Positions 7,598 through 16,172 of a DNA stretch of 43,572 nucleotides are shown piece after piece. The DNA is from JBELMB01 sp042088665. Lineage in GTDB: Bacteria; Pseudomonadota; Alphaproteobacteria; Rhodobacterales; Rhodobacteraceae. Under the pieces are notes generated by a model that had not been told where the DNA came from, did not search any database, and worked only from the letters and a program-made list of their open reading frames with translations. Made by a program: the position numbers and the translations under genes. Where the stretch lies: assembly GCA_042088665.1 (NCBI GenBank), contig JBELMB010000028.1, positions 1-43,572 on the forward strand, written 5' to 3'. The first letter of the stretch is position 1. Each line of letters opens with the position of its first letter.

Positions 7598-9289
7598 ATG
7601 GAACTCAATTTCCTCATCACCGTGGTCGTCGCCATCCTTGCCTTCTTTGTGCTGATCGGCCTCGTGCTTGCCCGTCTCTACCGTCGTGCCACCCGAGAAG
7701 TCAGTCTGGTGAAAACCGGCGCTGGCGGCAAAAAGGTCATCATGGACGGTGGCGTCGTGGTCATTCCCCTGTTTCACGAGGTCTCCCCCGTGAACATGAA
7801 GACGCTCCGCCTCGAAGTGCAGCGCAACGGCGAGGCCGCACTGATCACACAGGACCGCATGCGCGTCGATGTGGGCGTGGAATTCTATGTCTCTGTCATG
7901 CCGACAGAAGAGGGCATCGCCCGTGCGGCCCAGACGCTGGGTGACCGCACCTTCTATGTCGACCAGTTGCGCGAGATGATCGAGGGCAAACTGATCGACA
8001 GCCTGCGTGCCGTGGCCGCCCAGATGACCATGGACCAATTGCACGAGAACCGCGCCGATTTTGTCCAGGAGGTGCAGAACACCGTCTCCGAGGATCTTCT
8101 GAAAAACGGTCTCTCGCTGGAATCCGTGTCACTCACTGCGCTGGACCAGACACCCTTTGAGGCGTTGGATGAAAACAACGCCTTCAACGCGGTGGGCATG
8201 CGCAAACTGGCCGAAGTGATCTCCAACTCCAAGAAAGAGCGCGCCAACATCGAGGCAGAGGCCGCCGTCGCCGTCCGCCGCGCCGAAATGGAAGCCGAAC
8301 GTCAGAAAATCTCGATCTTCCAGGACGAGGAACAAGCCCGCATCGCGCAAACCCAGCAGATCGAAACGATGAAGGCGGCGCAGGCCGCGGAAATCTCCGC
8401 CCGGAGCGAAGATTCCCTGCGCGCCACCGAACGCGCCCGCATTGCCCGTGAGGAATCCGTGCGGTCCGCCGAAATCGAGCGCGAGCGCAATCTTCGCGAG
8501 GCAGAGATCGCAAAGGAGCGCCAGCTGGAAGTCGCGGACCAGGAGCGCCAGATCATCATCGCGCAAAAGTCCGAAGAAGAAAGCCGCGCCCGTGCCAGCG
8601 CCGATCTTGCCCGGGCCGAGGCAACCAAAGCCATGGAAGCCGTGATCACCGCCAAGGAAGTGGCAGAGGCAGAGCGTCACAAGCAGATCGCCCTCATCGA
8701 AGCCGCCCGCGAGGCAGAACGCGAAGCAACCCGCATCCGCCTCGCCGCTCAGGCCGAAAAGGACGCCGCCGCCGACCGCGCCGCAGCGCGCCGCGAAGAG
8801 GCGCAGGCAGAGGCCGACGCCCTGACCATTCGTGCCGAGGCCAAGAAGAAGGACATGCTGGCCGAGGCCGAAGGCAAGCGCGCCATCACTGATGCGGAAA
8901 ACGCCTTGTCCGAGGCGATGATCGCCATGAAAGTGGAGATCGCCCGGCTCGAAACCCTGCCGCGCCTCATGGCCGAGGCGGTCAAGCCCGCCGAAAAGAT
9001 CGACTCGATCCGCATTCATCAGGTCTCTGGTCTGAATGGCGGCGCGGGGGGCAATGGCACCTCTGCCGGTGACAAGCCCCCGGTCAACCAGGCGCTCGAC
9101 TCCATCATGGGCATGGCCGTTCAGATGCCCGCGCTGAAAAAGCTCGGCGAAGAACTGGGGCTGTCGATGGACGGCGGCGTGTCAGGCATCACCGGGGACA
9201 GCCGCAAGGCACTGCCCGAACCGCAAGCGTCGGATCAGCACGCGACCGGCACTCCGACGGGCGACACGACAGACGACACAAAGCACTGA
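7598..9289 (+). CDS. Flotillin-family SPFH protein, YqiK-like
   Basis: A 563-residue SPFH/band-7 protein. One N-terminal helix (about residues 4-26, NFLITVVVAILAFFVLIGLV) anchors it. The SPFH domain occupies about 35-210. A long, highly charged helical stretch rich in Ala, Glu and Arg (about 210-455) should form a coiled coil. The C-terminal flotillin-type tail is rich in Gly and Ser and ends near SIMGMAVQMPALKKLGEELG. Known: bacterial flotillins assemble in membrane microdomains and affect fluidity and signalling. It is the second gene of the pair with the YqiJ-like protein, with a GGAG ribosome site before its ATG, and the operon ends in a strong hairpin at 9297. Confidence 0.93.
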   Translation: MELNFLITVVVAILAFFVLIGLVLARLYRRATREVSLVKTGAGGKKVIMDGGVVVIPLFHEVSPVNMKTLRLEVQRNGEAALITQDRMRVDVGVEFYVSVMPTEEGIARAAQTLGDRTFYVDQLREMIEGKLIDSLRAVAAQMTMDQLHENRADFVQEVQNTVSEDLLKNGLSLESVSLTALDQTPFEALDENNAFNAVGMRKLAEVISNSKKERANIEAEAAVAVRRAEMEAERQKISIFQDEEQARIAQTQQIETMKAAQAAEISARSEDSLRATERARIAREESVRSAEIERERNLREAEIAKERQLEVADQERQIIIAQKSEEESRARASADLARAEATKAMEAVITAKEVAEAERHKQIALIEAAREAEREATRIRLAAQAEKDAAADRAAARREEAQAEADALTIRAEAKKKDMLAEAEGKRAITDAENALSEAMIAMKVEIARLETLPRLMAEAVKPAEKIDSIRIHQVSGLNGGAGGNGTSAGDKPPVNQALDSIMGMAVQMPALKKLGEELGLSMDGGVSGITGDSRKALPEPQASDQHATGTPTGDTTDDTKH

Positions 9290-9296
9290 AGGCGTA

Positions 9297-9316
9297 GCCC
9301 GGGGTTCACCCCGGGC
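9297..9316. terminator. Perfect 8-bp hairpin between convergent genes
   Basis: GCCCGGGG - TTCA - CCCCGGGC, a perfect stem with a four-base loop, lies in the 31 bp between the flotillin and extensin-like genes, whose 3' ends face each other. No T run follows on either strand, so it probably works in both directions as a strong pause or RNA end-protecting hairpin. Confidence 0.7.
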
Positions 9317-9320
9317 CCCC

Positions 9321-9974
9321 TCACCGGCAGTAGGGCCCGCCGCGGTGGTCCGCCGTGTCGAAATGGAAGTGATCCTTGTGGAACCGGTCCGATTCCGGGC
9401 CAAGCACGGTCCCGAACGGCCCGCAGGCCGCCTTGTGCAACTCTCTGAGCACTGCGCCATGCGCCTTTGACGACCAACCGTCCAGCACGGTCACTTCGCT
9501 GCCATCCCGCAGCCCGAAGGCCGAGATGTCGATCGCCTTGCCTTTCCCGTGTTCCGAGATGCGCGCGCCCGGCTGATGATTGCGCGTCCGGCACGCGTAA
9601 TGCGCCGCGACCTTCAATTCCGTCAGCCCGCCCTGCTTTTCAAACGCAGGTCCGGCGGCCTTATCCACCCAGGTCCGCAACGCCTTTGCCGTGCCACAGG
9701 TCATTTGCGATGGTCGGCTGAGACGCACGTCCCCGACTGCCCGCAGCGCCACCGCGCCTTCGATCCCACAAGCCCCCGGACCGGGCACAGTGCCAACCTC
9801 GTCACCGACAAGGTAAGGATCGCCACACAGCCCGCCGCCCTCTGGCGCACCATCGGCAAACGCCCGTGCGAGATACCCCCGCACACCGTCCAGCGCATCG
9901 CGCGCCGCCGTCTCACGGTTGCCGCCACAGGCACCCAGCGCCAGCAGCCCCGCGACCAATATGAGTTGTCTCAC
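9321..9974 (-). CDS. Extensin-like family lipoprotein, putative peptidase-fold
   Basis: A 217-residue exported protein that begins with a GTG codon (MRQLILVAGLLALGACGGNR); the GTG is fixed by a 4-base overlap with the tyrC stop (GTGA). A lipobox (LALGAC) puts lipidation at C16. The C-terminal domain (about 60-217) is the bacterial extensin-like domain, with six further cysteines. The histidine motifs ISEHGKGKAIDIS and FHKDHFHFD match the metal site of LAS/M15-type peptidoglycan peptidases. Inferred: a cell-wall-associated metal-dependent function, since such domains rarely have a tested activity. It ends the hisC-tyrC operon and faces the flotillin gene across a hairpin. Confidence 0.85.
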   Translation of the reverse strand: MRQLILVAGLLALGACGGNRETAARDALDGVRGYLARAFADGAPEGGGLCGDPYLVGDEVGTVPGPGACGIEGAVALRAVGDVRLSRPSQMTCGTAKALRTWVDKAAGPAFEKQGGLTELKVAAHYACRTRNHQPGARISEHGKGKAIDISAFGLRDGSEVTVLDGWSSKAHGAVLRELHKAACGPFGTVLGPESDRFHKDHFHFDTADHRGGPYCR

Positions 9975-10912
9975 CGACCTGCCTCGATCCGCCCAAAGTC
10001 AGGTTTATCCGTATCCTGCCCGGCCTCCAGAATGCCACGGCGGATGGCTCGGGTATGGGTGAAATAGGCATGAAGCTGCTCACCATCCCCGGTGCGAATG
10101 GCACGTTGCAGCGCAAACAACTCTTCGGTGAACCGGCCAAGGATCTCGATCGTGGCATCCTTGTTGGTCAGGAAGACATCCCGCCACATGGTCGGATCCG
10201 ACGCGGCGATGCGGGTGAAATCCCGAAACCCCGCCGCAGAATACTTGATCACCTCCTGGTCTGAGACCCTGCGCAGGTCATCCGCGACCCCCACCATGGT
10301 ATAGGCAATCAGGTGCGGGATATGGCTGACGACGGCGCAGACGAGGTCGTGATGATCTGGCGTCATGACCTCAGTCATGGCTCCGAGGCGCTTCCAGTAT
10401 TCCGTCATCTTGTCCACGGCTGCCGCGTCGGCGCCGGGCACCGGCACGATCAGGCACCAGCGGTTGTCGAACAGCGTGGCAAACCCGGCTTCGGGCCCGG
10501 AATGCTCGGTCCCGGCCATGGGGTGGCAGGGCACGAAATGCACACCGTCAGGGATATGCGGCATGACCTCTTCGATCACGGTCCGCTTGACCGACCCCAC
10601 GTCGATGACGGTCGCCCCCGGCGCCATATGTGGTCCCAGAATCTCCATCACCGGACCCATCACGCCGACGGGCGTGGCCAGCACCACGAGCTCAGCCCCG
10701 GCCACCGCCGCCTCGGCAGACTCGCAGACGTCGTCACAAAAGCCCAGACGGCGCGCGGTCTCGCGTGTCTCTACAGAGCGCGCGTAGCCGGTGATCTCAC
10801 CTGCCACGCCATCCCGCCGCATCGCCCAGGCCATGGAACCAGCAATCAGCCCCAAGCCGATCAGCGCAACCTTGTCAAACAACGGGGCCTTGTCCGCGTC
10901 TGGTGGCGTCAT
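9971..10912 (-). CDS. tyrC: Prephenate/arogenate dehydrogenase
   Basis: A 313-residue NAD(P)-dependent dehydrogenase of tyrosine synthesis, oxidatively decarboxylating prephenate or arogenate. The Rossmann motif GLGLIAGSMAWAM follows a short leader. The later stretches VVLATPVGVM, VDVGSVKRTV and CHPMAGTEHSGP are typical of the TyrA/TyrC family; the last carries the catalytic histidine. There is no chorismate mutase or ACT domain, so this is the single-domain form. The gene overlaps hisC upstream and the extensin-like gene downstream by four bases each. Pairing with an HisC-type aminotransferase favours the arogenate route, but specificity cannot be read from sequence here. Confidence 0.93.
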   Translation of the reverse strand: MTPPDADKAPLFDKVALIGLGLIAGSMAWAMRRDGVAGEITGYARSVETRETARRLGFCDDVCESAEAAVAGAELVVLATPVGVMGPVMEILGPHMAPGATVIDVGSVKRTVIEEVMPHIPDGVHFVPCHPMAGTEHSGPEAGFATLFDNRWCLIVPVPGADAAAVDKMTEYWKRLGAMTEVMTPDHHDLVCAVVSHIPHLIAYTMVGVADDLRRVSDQEVIKYSAAGFRDFTRIAASDPTMWRDVFLTNKDATIEILGRFTEELFALQRAIRTGDGEQLHAYFTHTRAIRRGILEAGQDTDKPDFGRIEAGR

Positions 10913-11994
10913 CGCGCACCGGCCTTGAACTGACCAACGCAGAACGCCACACGGCGCACGGAGGGCTCATCCCCAACCGTGATCCGCAAACAGTTCGGCA
11001 GATTGTAACCGCCCACCCGACGCACAAGGAAACCCTGCGTCTGCAGGTAGAGATCACAGGCCTCTGCCTCTTCCTGACTGGCAAAGCGCGCCAGCACGAA
11101 GTTCGCCATGGAGATATCGCTGGGCACGCCATGCTCTGCCAACGCCTCTGACAAGACAGTGCGCAGGCGGGTGTTGTCGTTGCGGCACTTCTCCGCCCAG
11201 GCGGTGTCACGCACCGCTGCTTCGGCCGCGGCCAGCGCAGTGCCCGACAGGTTGAAGGGTCCGCGCAGGCGGTTGAGCACGTCGATCACCTCGCGCGGCC
11301 CATAACCCCAGCCCACACGCATCCCCCCCAGACCATAGAGTTTCGAGAAGGTGCGCGTCATCACCACGTTCTCGCGGTGTTCAACCAGTTTGGCCCCGCC
11401 ATCATAGCCTTCGACATAGTCGGCATAGGCGCCATCCAGCACCAAGAGACATTGCGGTGGCAGACCCTCTGCCAAGCGCTCGATCTCGGCCATGCCGATC
11501 ATGGTTCCGGTGGGGTTGTTTGGATTGGCGATGAACACCAGCTTTGTCCGATCCGTGCAGGCCGCCAGCAGGCTGTCCACATCGGTCATGCGCTCGCGTT
11601 CCTTGACCACTACGGGTGTGGCCCCTGCGGCCAGCGCGTTGATGCGGTACATGGCAAAGCCATGTTCGGTATACATCACCTCACTGCCCGGCCCGGCATA
11701 GGCCTGACACAAGAAGGCAATGATCTCGTCAGAGCCGACACCGCAGATCACCCGATCCGGATCCACGCCGTGGACCTCGCCAATGGCCTTGCGCAGGCTG
11801 GCATGATCGGTGCTGGGATATCGGTGCAGCCCATGCACAGACCGCGCGACGGCCTCCTGCGCAGCAGGGCTTGGCCCGAACGGATTCTCGTTCGAGCTCA
11901 GTTTCACCACGTTGGTCACGCCATCGATCTGGGATTTGCCTCCCTGATACAATGCGATGTCCAAAATCCCGGGCTGTGGGGTGATCACGGTCAT
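10909..11994 (-). CDS. hisC: HisC-type histidinol-phosphate/aromatic aminotransferase
   Basis: A 361-residue class I/II PLP aminotransferase. Features include LSSNENPFGPS near residue 40 (substrate contact), FIANPNNPTGT, and TRTFSKLYGLGGMRVGWG holding the PLP lysine. The start at 11994 (MTVITPQPGILDI) lies 5 bases after GGAGAGG, which decides against an ATG 15 bases upstream. Known: alphaproteobacterial HisC often transaminates both histidinol phosphate and aromatic keto acids. The 4-base overlap with tyrC suggests prephenate or phenylpyruvate transamination as a main job here. No other his genes are nearby. Confidence 0.92.
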   Translation of the reverse strand: MTVITPQPGILDIALYQGGKSQIDGVTNVVKLSSNENPFGPSPAAQEAVARSVHGLHRYPSTDHASLRKAIGEVHGVDPDRVICGVGSDEIIAFLCQAYAGPGSEVMYTEHGFAMYRINALAAGATPVVVKERERMTDVDSLLAACTDRTKLVFIANPNNPTGTMIGMAEIERLAEGLPPQCLLVLDGAYADYVEGYDGGAKLVEHRENVVMTRTFSKLYGLGGMRVGWGYGPREVIDVLNRLRGPFNLSGTALAAAEAAVRDTAWAEKCRNDNTRLRTVLSEALAEHGVPSDISMANFVLARFASQEEAEACDLYLQTQGFLVRRVGGYNLPNCLRITVGDEPSVRRVAFCVGQFKAGAR

Positions 11995-12129
11995 GTCCCT
12001 CTCCTTCACCCAAGCAGGCTTACCCTTGAGTCTCGCGCAATAAAAGCCCCCCGATCAAAGCGCCGCAGATGCCGTATCCAGTCTGCGAAATGCTTGATCT
12101 GACAACTGTTCTGTCGAAATGCGGCGCGA

Positions 12130-13521
12130 TCAGCCCAGCTTGGCCGCAACCCTTGCAAGCGTATCGCGCATCAGCGTTTCCGCCGCCTCACGGCTGCCTG
12201 CCTCGGCGTAGCACCGAAACTCGGGCGCATTGCCGGAGGGGCGCAGGTGCACGGTGACGCCGCTCTCGAAACCGAGGCGCAAACCATCCGTTTCATCAAG
12301 GCTGGCCTCTGTGCCCAGACCTTCGAAAAAGGCGGCGCGTGCTTCTGGTGAGGCAGACAGCTCCGCGAGGAAGGCCTTTGACGCGGCGCTTTCGATGCCT
12401 TGCAGGCGGTCTGCTGCCGTAAAGCAGGGCGGCAAAGCGTCGATCAACCCGGCGAGCGACTGGCCCGCCTGACGTGCCGCCACAAGCGGGGCGATCATCG
12501 GCAACAGGCAATCCCGCGTCATCAACGGCGCAAGCGGACCTGCCGGTCCCTCTGCGTCAAAGCCCAGCAGAAAGCCGCCATTCGCCTCGTAGCCAACAAC
12601 CTTGGCCGTCGGGCTGCCTGCCAGCGCTTCTTCCATGGCGGCGATCACGAAGGGTGAGCCGATCTTTGTGCGCTCAATCGTGCCAAAGGCAAAACCGGGA
12701 TCAGAGATCATGGTGTTGGACGACACCGGCGTGCAGACGATCTCGGCCCCGAGACTGCGCGCGGTGATGGCCCCCAGCACGTCCCCGGGCACCACCCGCT
12801 GCGCGTCATCGACAACCATGGGCCGGTCCGCATCCCCATCGGTGGAGACGAGCACATCAAGGCCATGCGCCTCGAACCAGCCAGCAAACCGCGTTTTGGT
12901 GTCGGGGTCGAGCGCCTCCGTGTCCACCGGAACAAAGACATCGGACCGCGCGATGGGAACTGCCGTCGCACCCAGTGCCTCGAATGCGTCGACCATCAGG
13001 TCGCGCGCGACAGAGCTGTGCTGGTAAACGCCGACGGTCACCCCCTCCAGCGCCCGGCCATAGGCCTGCGCGTACCGGGCAACATAGGCGGCAGACGGGG
13101 ATTCGGACTGACGCGAGCCTCCAGCGACGGGCGCAGGATCTGCCCCGAGTGCAGCAAGGATGCTGGTCTCATCTGCCTTGGTGATCTCACCGTTGGGCAC
13201 ATAGAATTTCAGGCCGTTGCGATCCGCGGGAATATGGCTTCCCGTGACCATGACAGCCGCCGCCCCGGCCTGCATGGAGGCCAGCGCCAGCGCCGGGGTG
13301 GGCAGGACGCCGCAATCCACGGCCTTGAGCCCGCGCGCCTCGATCGCGGCAAGCACCCATGCGGCGATGTCGGGAGAGGACCCGCGCAAGTCCTGACCGA
13401 CGTAAACGGATCCGCCATGCGGGCAACTGGACAGGAAAGCCGAGACATAGTCGTGAACCAGCCCCTCGGTCAGGTCCACCACGAGGCCACGCAGACCGCT
13501 TGTACCGAATTTGGGTGCCAT
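12130..13521 (-). CDS. Phosphomannomutase/phosphoglucomutase family protein
   Basis: A 463-residue alpha-D-phosphohexomutase that moves phosphate between C1 and C6 of a hexose, probably supplying nucleotide sugars for envelope polysaccharides. The family landmarks are in order: GTSGLRG at the N-terminus, the phosphoserine loop TGSHIPADRNG (active serine near residue 95), the metal loop DGDADRP, the sugar-binding GYEANGGF, and the phosphate loop PSGNAPEFR near the C-terminus. TGSHIP differs slightly from the common TASHNP. The start at 13521 follows AGGAG at 8 bases. It reads toward hisC with a 135-bp gap and so may be separate. Confidence 0.9.
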   Translation of the reverse strand: MAPKFGTSGLRGLVVDLTEGLVHDYVSAFLSSCPHGGSVYVGQDLRGSSPDIAAWVLAAIEARGLKAVDCGVLPTPALALASMQAGAAAVMVTGSHIPADRNGLKFYVPNGEITKADETSILAALGADPAPVAGGSRQSESPSAAYVARYAQAYGRALEGVTVGVYQHSSVARDLMVDAFEALGATAVPIARSDVFVPVDTEALDPDTKTRFAGWFEAHGLDVLVSTDGDADRPMVVDDAQRVVPGDVLGAITARSLGAEIVCTPVSSNTMISDPGFAFGTIERTKIGSPFVIAAMEEALAGSPTAKVVGYEANGGFLLGFDAEGPAGPLAPLMTRDCLLPMIAPLVAARQAGQSLAGLIDALPPCFTAADRLQGIESAASKAFLAELSASPEARAAFFEGLGTEASLDETDGLRLGFESGVTVHLRPSGNAPEFRCYAEAGSREAAETLMRDTLARVAAKLG

Positions 13522-13845
13522 GAGGTGTTCTCCTGCCAATCGCCGCGCGTCAGATCTGTCTCTCGGCCTTCAGGGCCGGAATGAGCCTGCACCAGCTTGG
13601 TCAACAAATGAAAAACGGCCGCGCCGCGCGGGGCCAGATGCGCCTCGCTTGTCCCGCAGGCCGTTCCCAAAGGCAAGTGAAAGAACGGCAACACCGGGCC
13701 CGCATGGCCGGGATTTCCACGCCTTCAGCGATCTTGAGCAGCTTGGTCTGCGGGCATGCGGTTCATGAAGCGCGCCGCGACATCCCAACCGGTCGATTTA
13801 CCCCTGACCCACAGCGGCGCGCCAGACCGAGGCCAGGACAACAGA
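13522..13845. other. 324-bp gap between LacI and phosphohexomutase genes
   Basis: Both neighbours are on the minus strand. The stretch should hold the end of the LacI transcript and the promoter of the mutase gene. Apart from the terminator-like structure at 13611-13665 I see no gene or remnant; open frames on both strands lack ribosome sites and family features. Confidence 0.5.
13611..13665 (-). terminator. Probable terminator after the LacI gene
   Basis: On the minus strand AACGGCC (13665-13659) can pair with GGCCGTT (13620-13614), with a GC-rich inner region in the loop, and five T residues mark the end. It lies about 180 bp past the regulator stop. The loop is long, so this is a moderate call. 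Confidence 0.5.
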
Positions 13846-14850
13846 TCAAACCGTATTGCCCTCGATCAATTCGAACCCGGTGTCGCAGATCGGGCTGACC
13901 GGGATATCCGACAGACGGTTCAGGACACTTCTGGCCGCCAAACGGCCAATCTCTGACCGCCGGGTCCGGATCGTACACAGTTTCTTTGGCATGTGCTGGC
14001 CGGTTTCCAACCCGCTGAACCCTACGATGGCGAGCTGGTCCGGAATGGAAATGCCTGCCTCGATGCAATGGATCATGCCACCTGTGGCCGCAGTGTCATT
14101 GGAAAAGAAGACCGCGTCGATATCAGGGCGCATCGCCAAGAGGCGCGACAAACCTTCCTTGCCATGGACAAAATTCGGCGGCCGGTCAAAGAGTTTGGGT
14201 GAAAACACCTCCAACCCCGCGGCATTGGCCTGCGCTTCGATCTCGGAAAACCGGATGGCGGCGCCGTGGTCCTGATCCGTCCAGCCAACGGCGCCAAACC
14301 GGCGATAACCCTTGCTCAGCACATGGCGCGCGAGGTCTCTGGCCGCTTTGCGCTGGTCCAGACCGACAACGATGTCGATCGGGGTCGCAGTCAAGTTCAT
14401 GGTTTCAATGACGGGGATATCGGTATTCTTCAGGATGTTGGTTGTGCGTTCCGTATGCACGATGTTTGGCAAGATAATGCCGGAGGGACGCCAGGACATC
14501 ATGGAGTGAACCAGCGCCTCTTCCTTGTTCAGATCATAGTCTGAAACACCGATAACCGCGTTGTACCCCGCCTTTTCAAGTTCGGTGGTGATCCCGGTGG
14601 TCACCTCGGTAAACACGTTGTTCACCAAAGAGGGGATGACAACCGCAACCTGGTTGGACCGCGCGGCCGCCAGAGACCCCGCCAATCGGTTTTGCACATA
14701 CCCAAGTTGATCAATGACCGACAGGATTTGCTCTCGCGTGCGTTTCGACACGACGCCCTTGCCGCGCAGAACCCGGCTTACGGTCATTTCAGAGACACCG
14801 GCGGTCTCGGCCACCTCTTTCAAGGTGCGGCGTTTTTGATTTTTAGGCAT
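13846..14850 (-). CDS. LacI/GalR-family transcriptional regulator
   Basis: A 334-residue regulator. The N-terminal LacI helix-turn-helix (about residues 9-33, TLKEVAETAGVSEMTVSRVL) and hinge helix (YVQNRLAGSLA) are followed by a periplasmic-binding-protein-like sugar sensor (VAVVIPSLVNNVFTE to the end). The start at 14850 gives the standard LacI beginning (MPKNQKRRTLKEVAE); an upstream ATG would add 30 hydrophobic residues and is rejected. It diverges from the monooxygenase/ABC operon, and a palindromic operator sits in the shared 74-bp gap inside its own promoter. Inferred: local repressor of the operon and of itself, with the imported compound or a product as effector. Confidence 0.93.
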   Translation of the reverse strand: MPKNQKRRTLKEVAETAGVSEMTVSRVLRGKGVVSKRTREQILSVIDQLGYVQNRLAGSLAAARSNQVAVVIPSLVNNVFTEVTTGITTELEKAGYNAVIGVSDYDLNKEEALVHSMMSWRPSGIILPNIVHTERTTNILKNTDIPVIETMNLTATPIDIVVGLDQRKAARDLARHVLSKGYRRFGAVGWTDQDHGAAIRFSEIEAQANAAGLEVFSPKLFDRPPNFVHGKEGLSRLLAMRPDIDAVFFSNDTAATGGMIHCIEAGISIPDQLAIVGFSGLETGQHMPKKLCTIRTRRSEIGRLAARSVLNRLSDIPVSPICDTGFELIEGNTV

Positions 14851-14860
14851 AATGGCTGAC

Positions 14861-14889
14861 CTAATAGTTAGCGGGTAACAAGCTAACAA
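14861..14889 (-). promoter_or_regulatory. lacI promoter with embedded palindromic operator
   Basis: The inverted repeat GTTAGC (14867-14872) - 9 bases - GCTAAC (14882-14887) is perfect. On the minus strand it sits in a candidate promoter: -35 TTGTTA (14889-14884), a 17-base spacer, and -10 TATTAG (14866-14861), only 10 bases before the regulator ATG. The regulator mRNA would have almost no leader. LacI proteins bind such palindromes, so autorepression plus control of the divergent operon is the simple reading. Confidence 0.65.
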
Positions 14890-14924
14890 TAGAAATCCCG
14901 AAATGATCTGTCTACGCTGCTTGC

Positions 14925-16157
14925 ATGGAAACGAGGACACTCAACATCGGGATCATTGGCGGCTCTTTGTCGGGCTGCATGGCTGCGATCCTGCTGCGCA
15001 ATGCCGGCCACAAAGTCACTGTTTTCGAGCGCTCCAAGAAAGGGCTGGTCGGTCGGGGTGGCGGTGTGACGACAACCCGCCGGGTGCTCGACAGGATGAT
15101 CGCCGCAGGCTTGATCGATGCCGATTTTCCTTCCGCAAGGTACAATGAACTGCAATTGACAAAGGTCGCAGACGGCGCGCCCGAGTTTGGTCATTGCCCG
15201 CTGACGCTGTCTCTGGACATGAATTGCGTGCATTGGTCTGGGCTGTGGGAAAACCTGCGCAAACGGGTGCCTGACGAGGACTATCACCACAATGTCTCGT
15301 TGAAGACGGCCTTCGATCACGGCGACCACGTGACCCTTGAGTTTGAGAATGGCGACCGTAGGGATGTGGATCTGGTGCTGTTTGCGGATGGGTATAATTC
15401 GCTCGGGCGGCGCATCATGTTCCCGGACGTGGATCTGACCTATCGCGGCTACACGGTCTGGCGCGGTGTCGTTCCAGAAAGCGAAATCCGGCCCGCGCCG
15501 CAACTGGCGGTACACCCCCGCGTGTCCCTGAAATCCCGCCCCGGGAGCTTTATCTCTTATATGATCCCAAGCCGCGATGGATCGGACGGCATCGGCGAAC
15601 GCCTGTTGAACTGGGCCTGCTACTTCCCCCTGTCAGAGCGAGAGCTTGGCGATTTCATGATCGACAATCAGGGTGCGAGGCGTGTCGGGACCATCCCCGC
15701 CGGAGCCATGCGTCCTGAGCAGGACAGCGCGCTCAAGGCGATGATTTCCGAGGAACTGCCGCAGTTCTACGCCGAGATCGTCGCGCAATCGCAAGACAAC
15801 CAGATCCAGCAAATCTACACGTCTCATCTGGATATGTACGCGAAGGGCCGCATGTGCCTGATCGGCGACGCAGGCGTCATGGTGCCGCCGCTGACGGGTG
15901 CGGGCGTGTTCAAGGGCCTCTCCAACGCGCAGCAACTGGTCGAGGCCCTGGCCATGGACACGCCCCTGTCCGATGCGCTGGACATCTGGTCAACCGCCCA
16001 GGCCAGATCCGCGCAGTCCATCATGGACATGGGAATGGACATGGAACGCGCCTTCATTTGGGACACGATTGATCTGGCCGCCGAAACGCCCGAAGCCTGC
16101 GCGGATTGGTTCGACAAATCAGTCAAGATATCGCCGGAGTATTCTTATTTTGCCTAG
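14925..16157 (+). CDS. FAD-dependent monooxygenase, group A type
   Basis: A 410-residue flavoprotein. The N-terminal dinucleotide-binding motif is GIIGGSLSGCMAAILLRNAG (GGSLSG at 12-17). The second FAD motif GDAGVMVPPLTGAGV has its Asp at residue 315. No membrane segment or signal peptide is present. These place it with single-component aromatic hydroxylases, closest in look to the 2,6-dihydroxypyridine/salicylate hydroxylase branch. Such enzymes use NAD(P)H and O2 to hydroxylate aromatic or N-heterocyclic rings. It is first in the operon, directly opposite the LacI gene, and 15 bp before the ABC ATPase gene. A hydroxylase of this class inside a sugar-type importer operon is unusual; the substrate is unknown. 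Confidence 0.85.
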   Translation: METRTLNIGIIGGSLSGCMAAILLRNAGHKVTVFERSKKGLVGRGGGVTTTRRVLDRMIAAGLIDADFPSARYNELQLTKVADGAPEFGHCPLTLSLDMNCVHWSGLWENLRKRVPDEDYHHNVSLKTAFDHGDHVTLEFENGDRRDVDLVLFADGYNSLGRRIMFPDVDLTYRGYTVWRGVVPESEIRPAPQLAVHPRVSLKSRPGSFISYMIPSRDGSDGIGERLLNWACYFPLSERELGDFMIDNQGARRVGTIPAGAMRPEQDSALKAMISEELPQFYAEIVAQSQDNQIQQIYTSHLDMYAKGRMCLIGDAGVMVPPLTGAGVFKGLSNAQQLVEALAMDTPLSDALDIWSTAQARSAQSIMDMGMDMERAFIWDTIDLAAETPEACADWFDKSVKISPEYSYFA

Positions 16158-16172
16158 CAAAGACGCACGATC

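Noticed and set aside
7954..9019. Long open frames on the minus strand opposite the flotillin gene
   Set aside because: They are composition shadows of the Ala/Glu/Arg-rich coiled coil; no ribosome site or family features.
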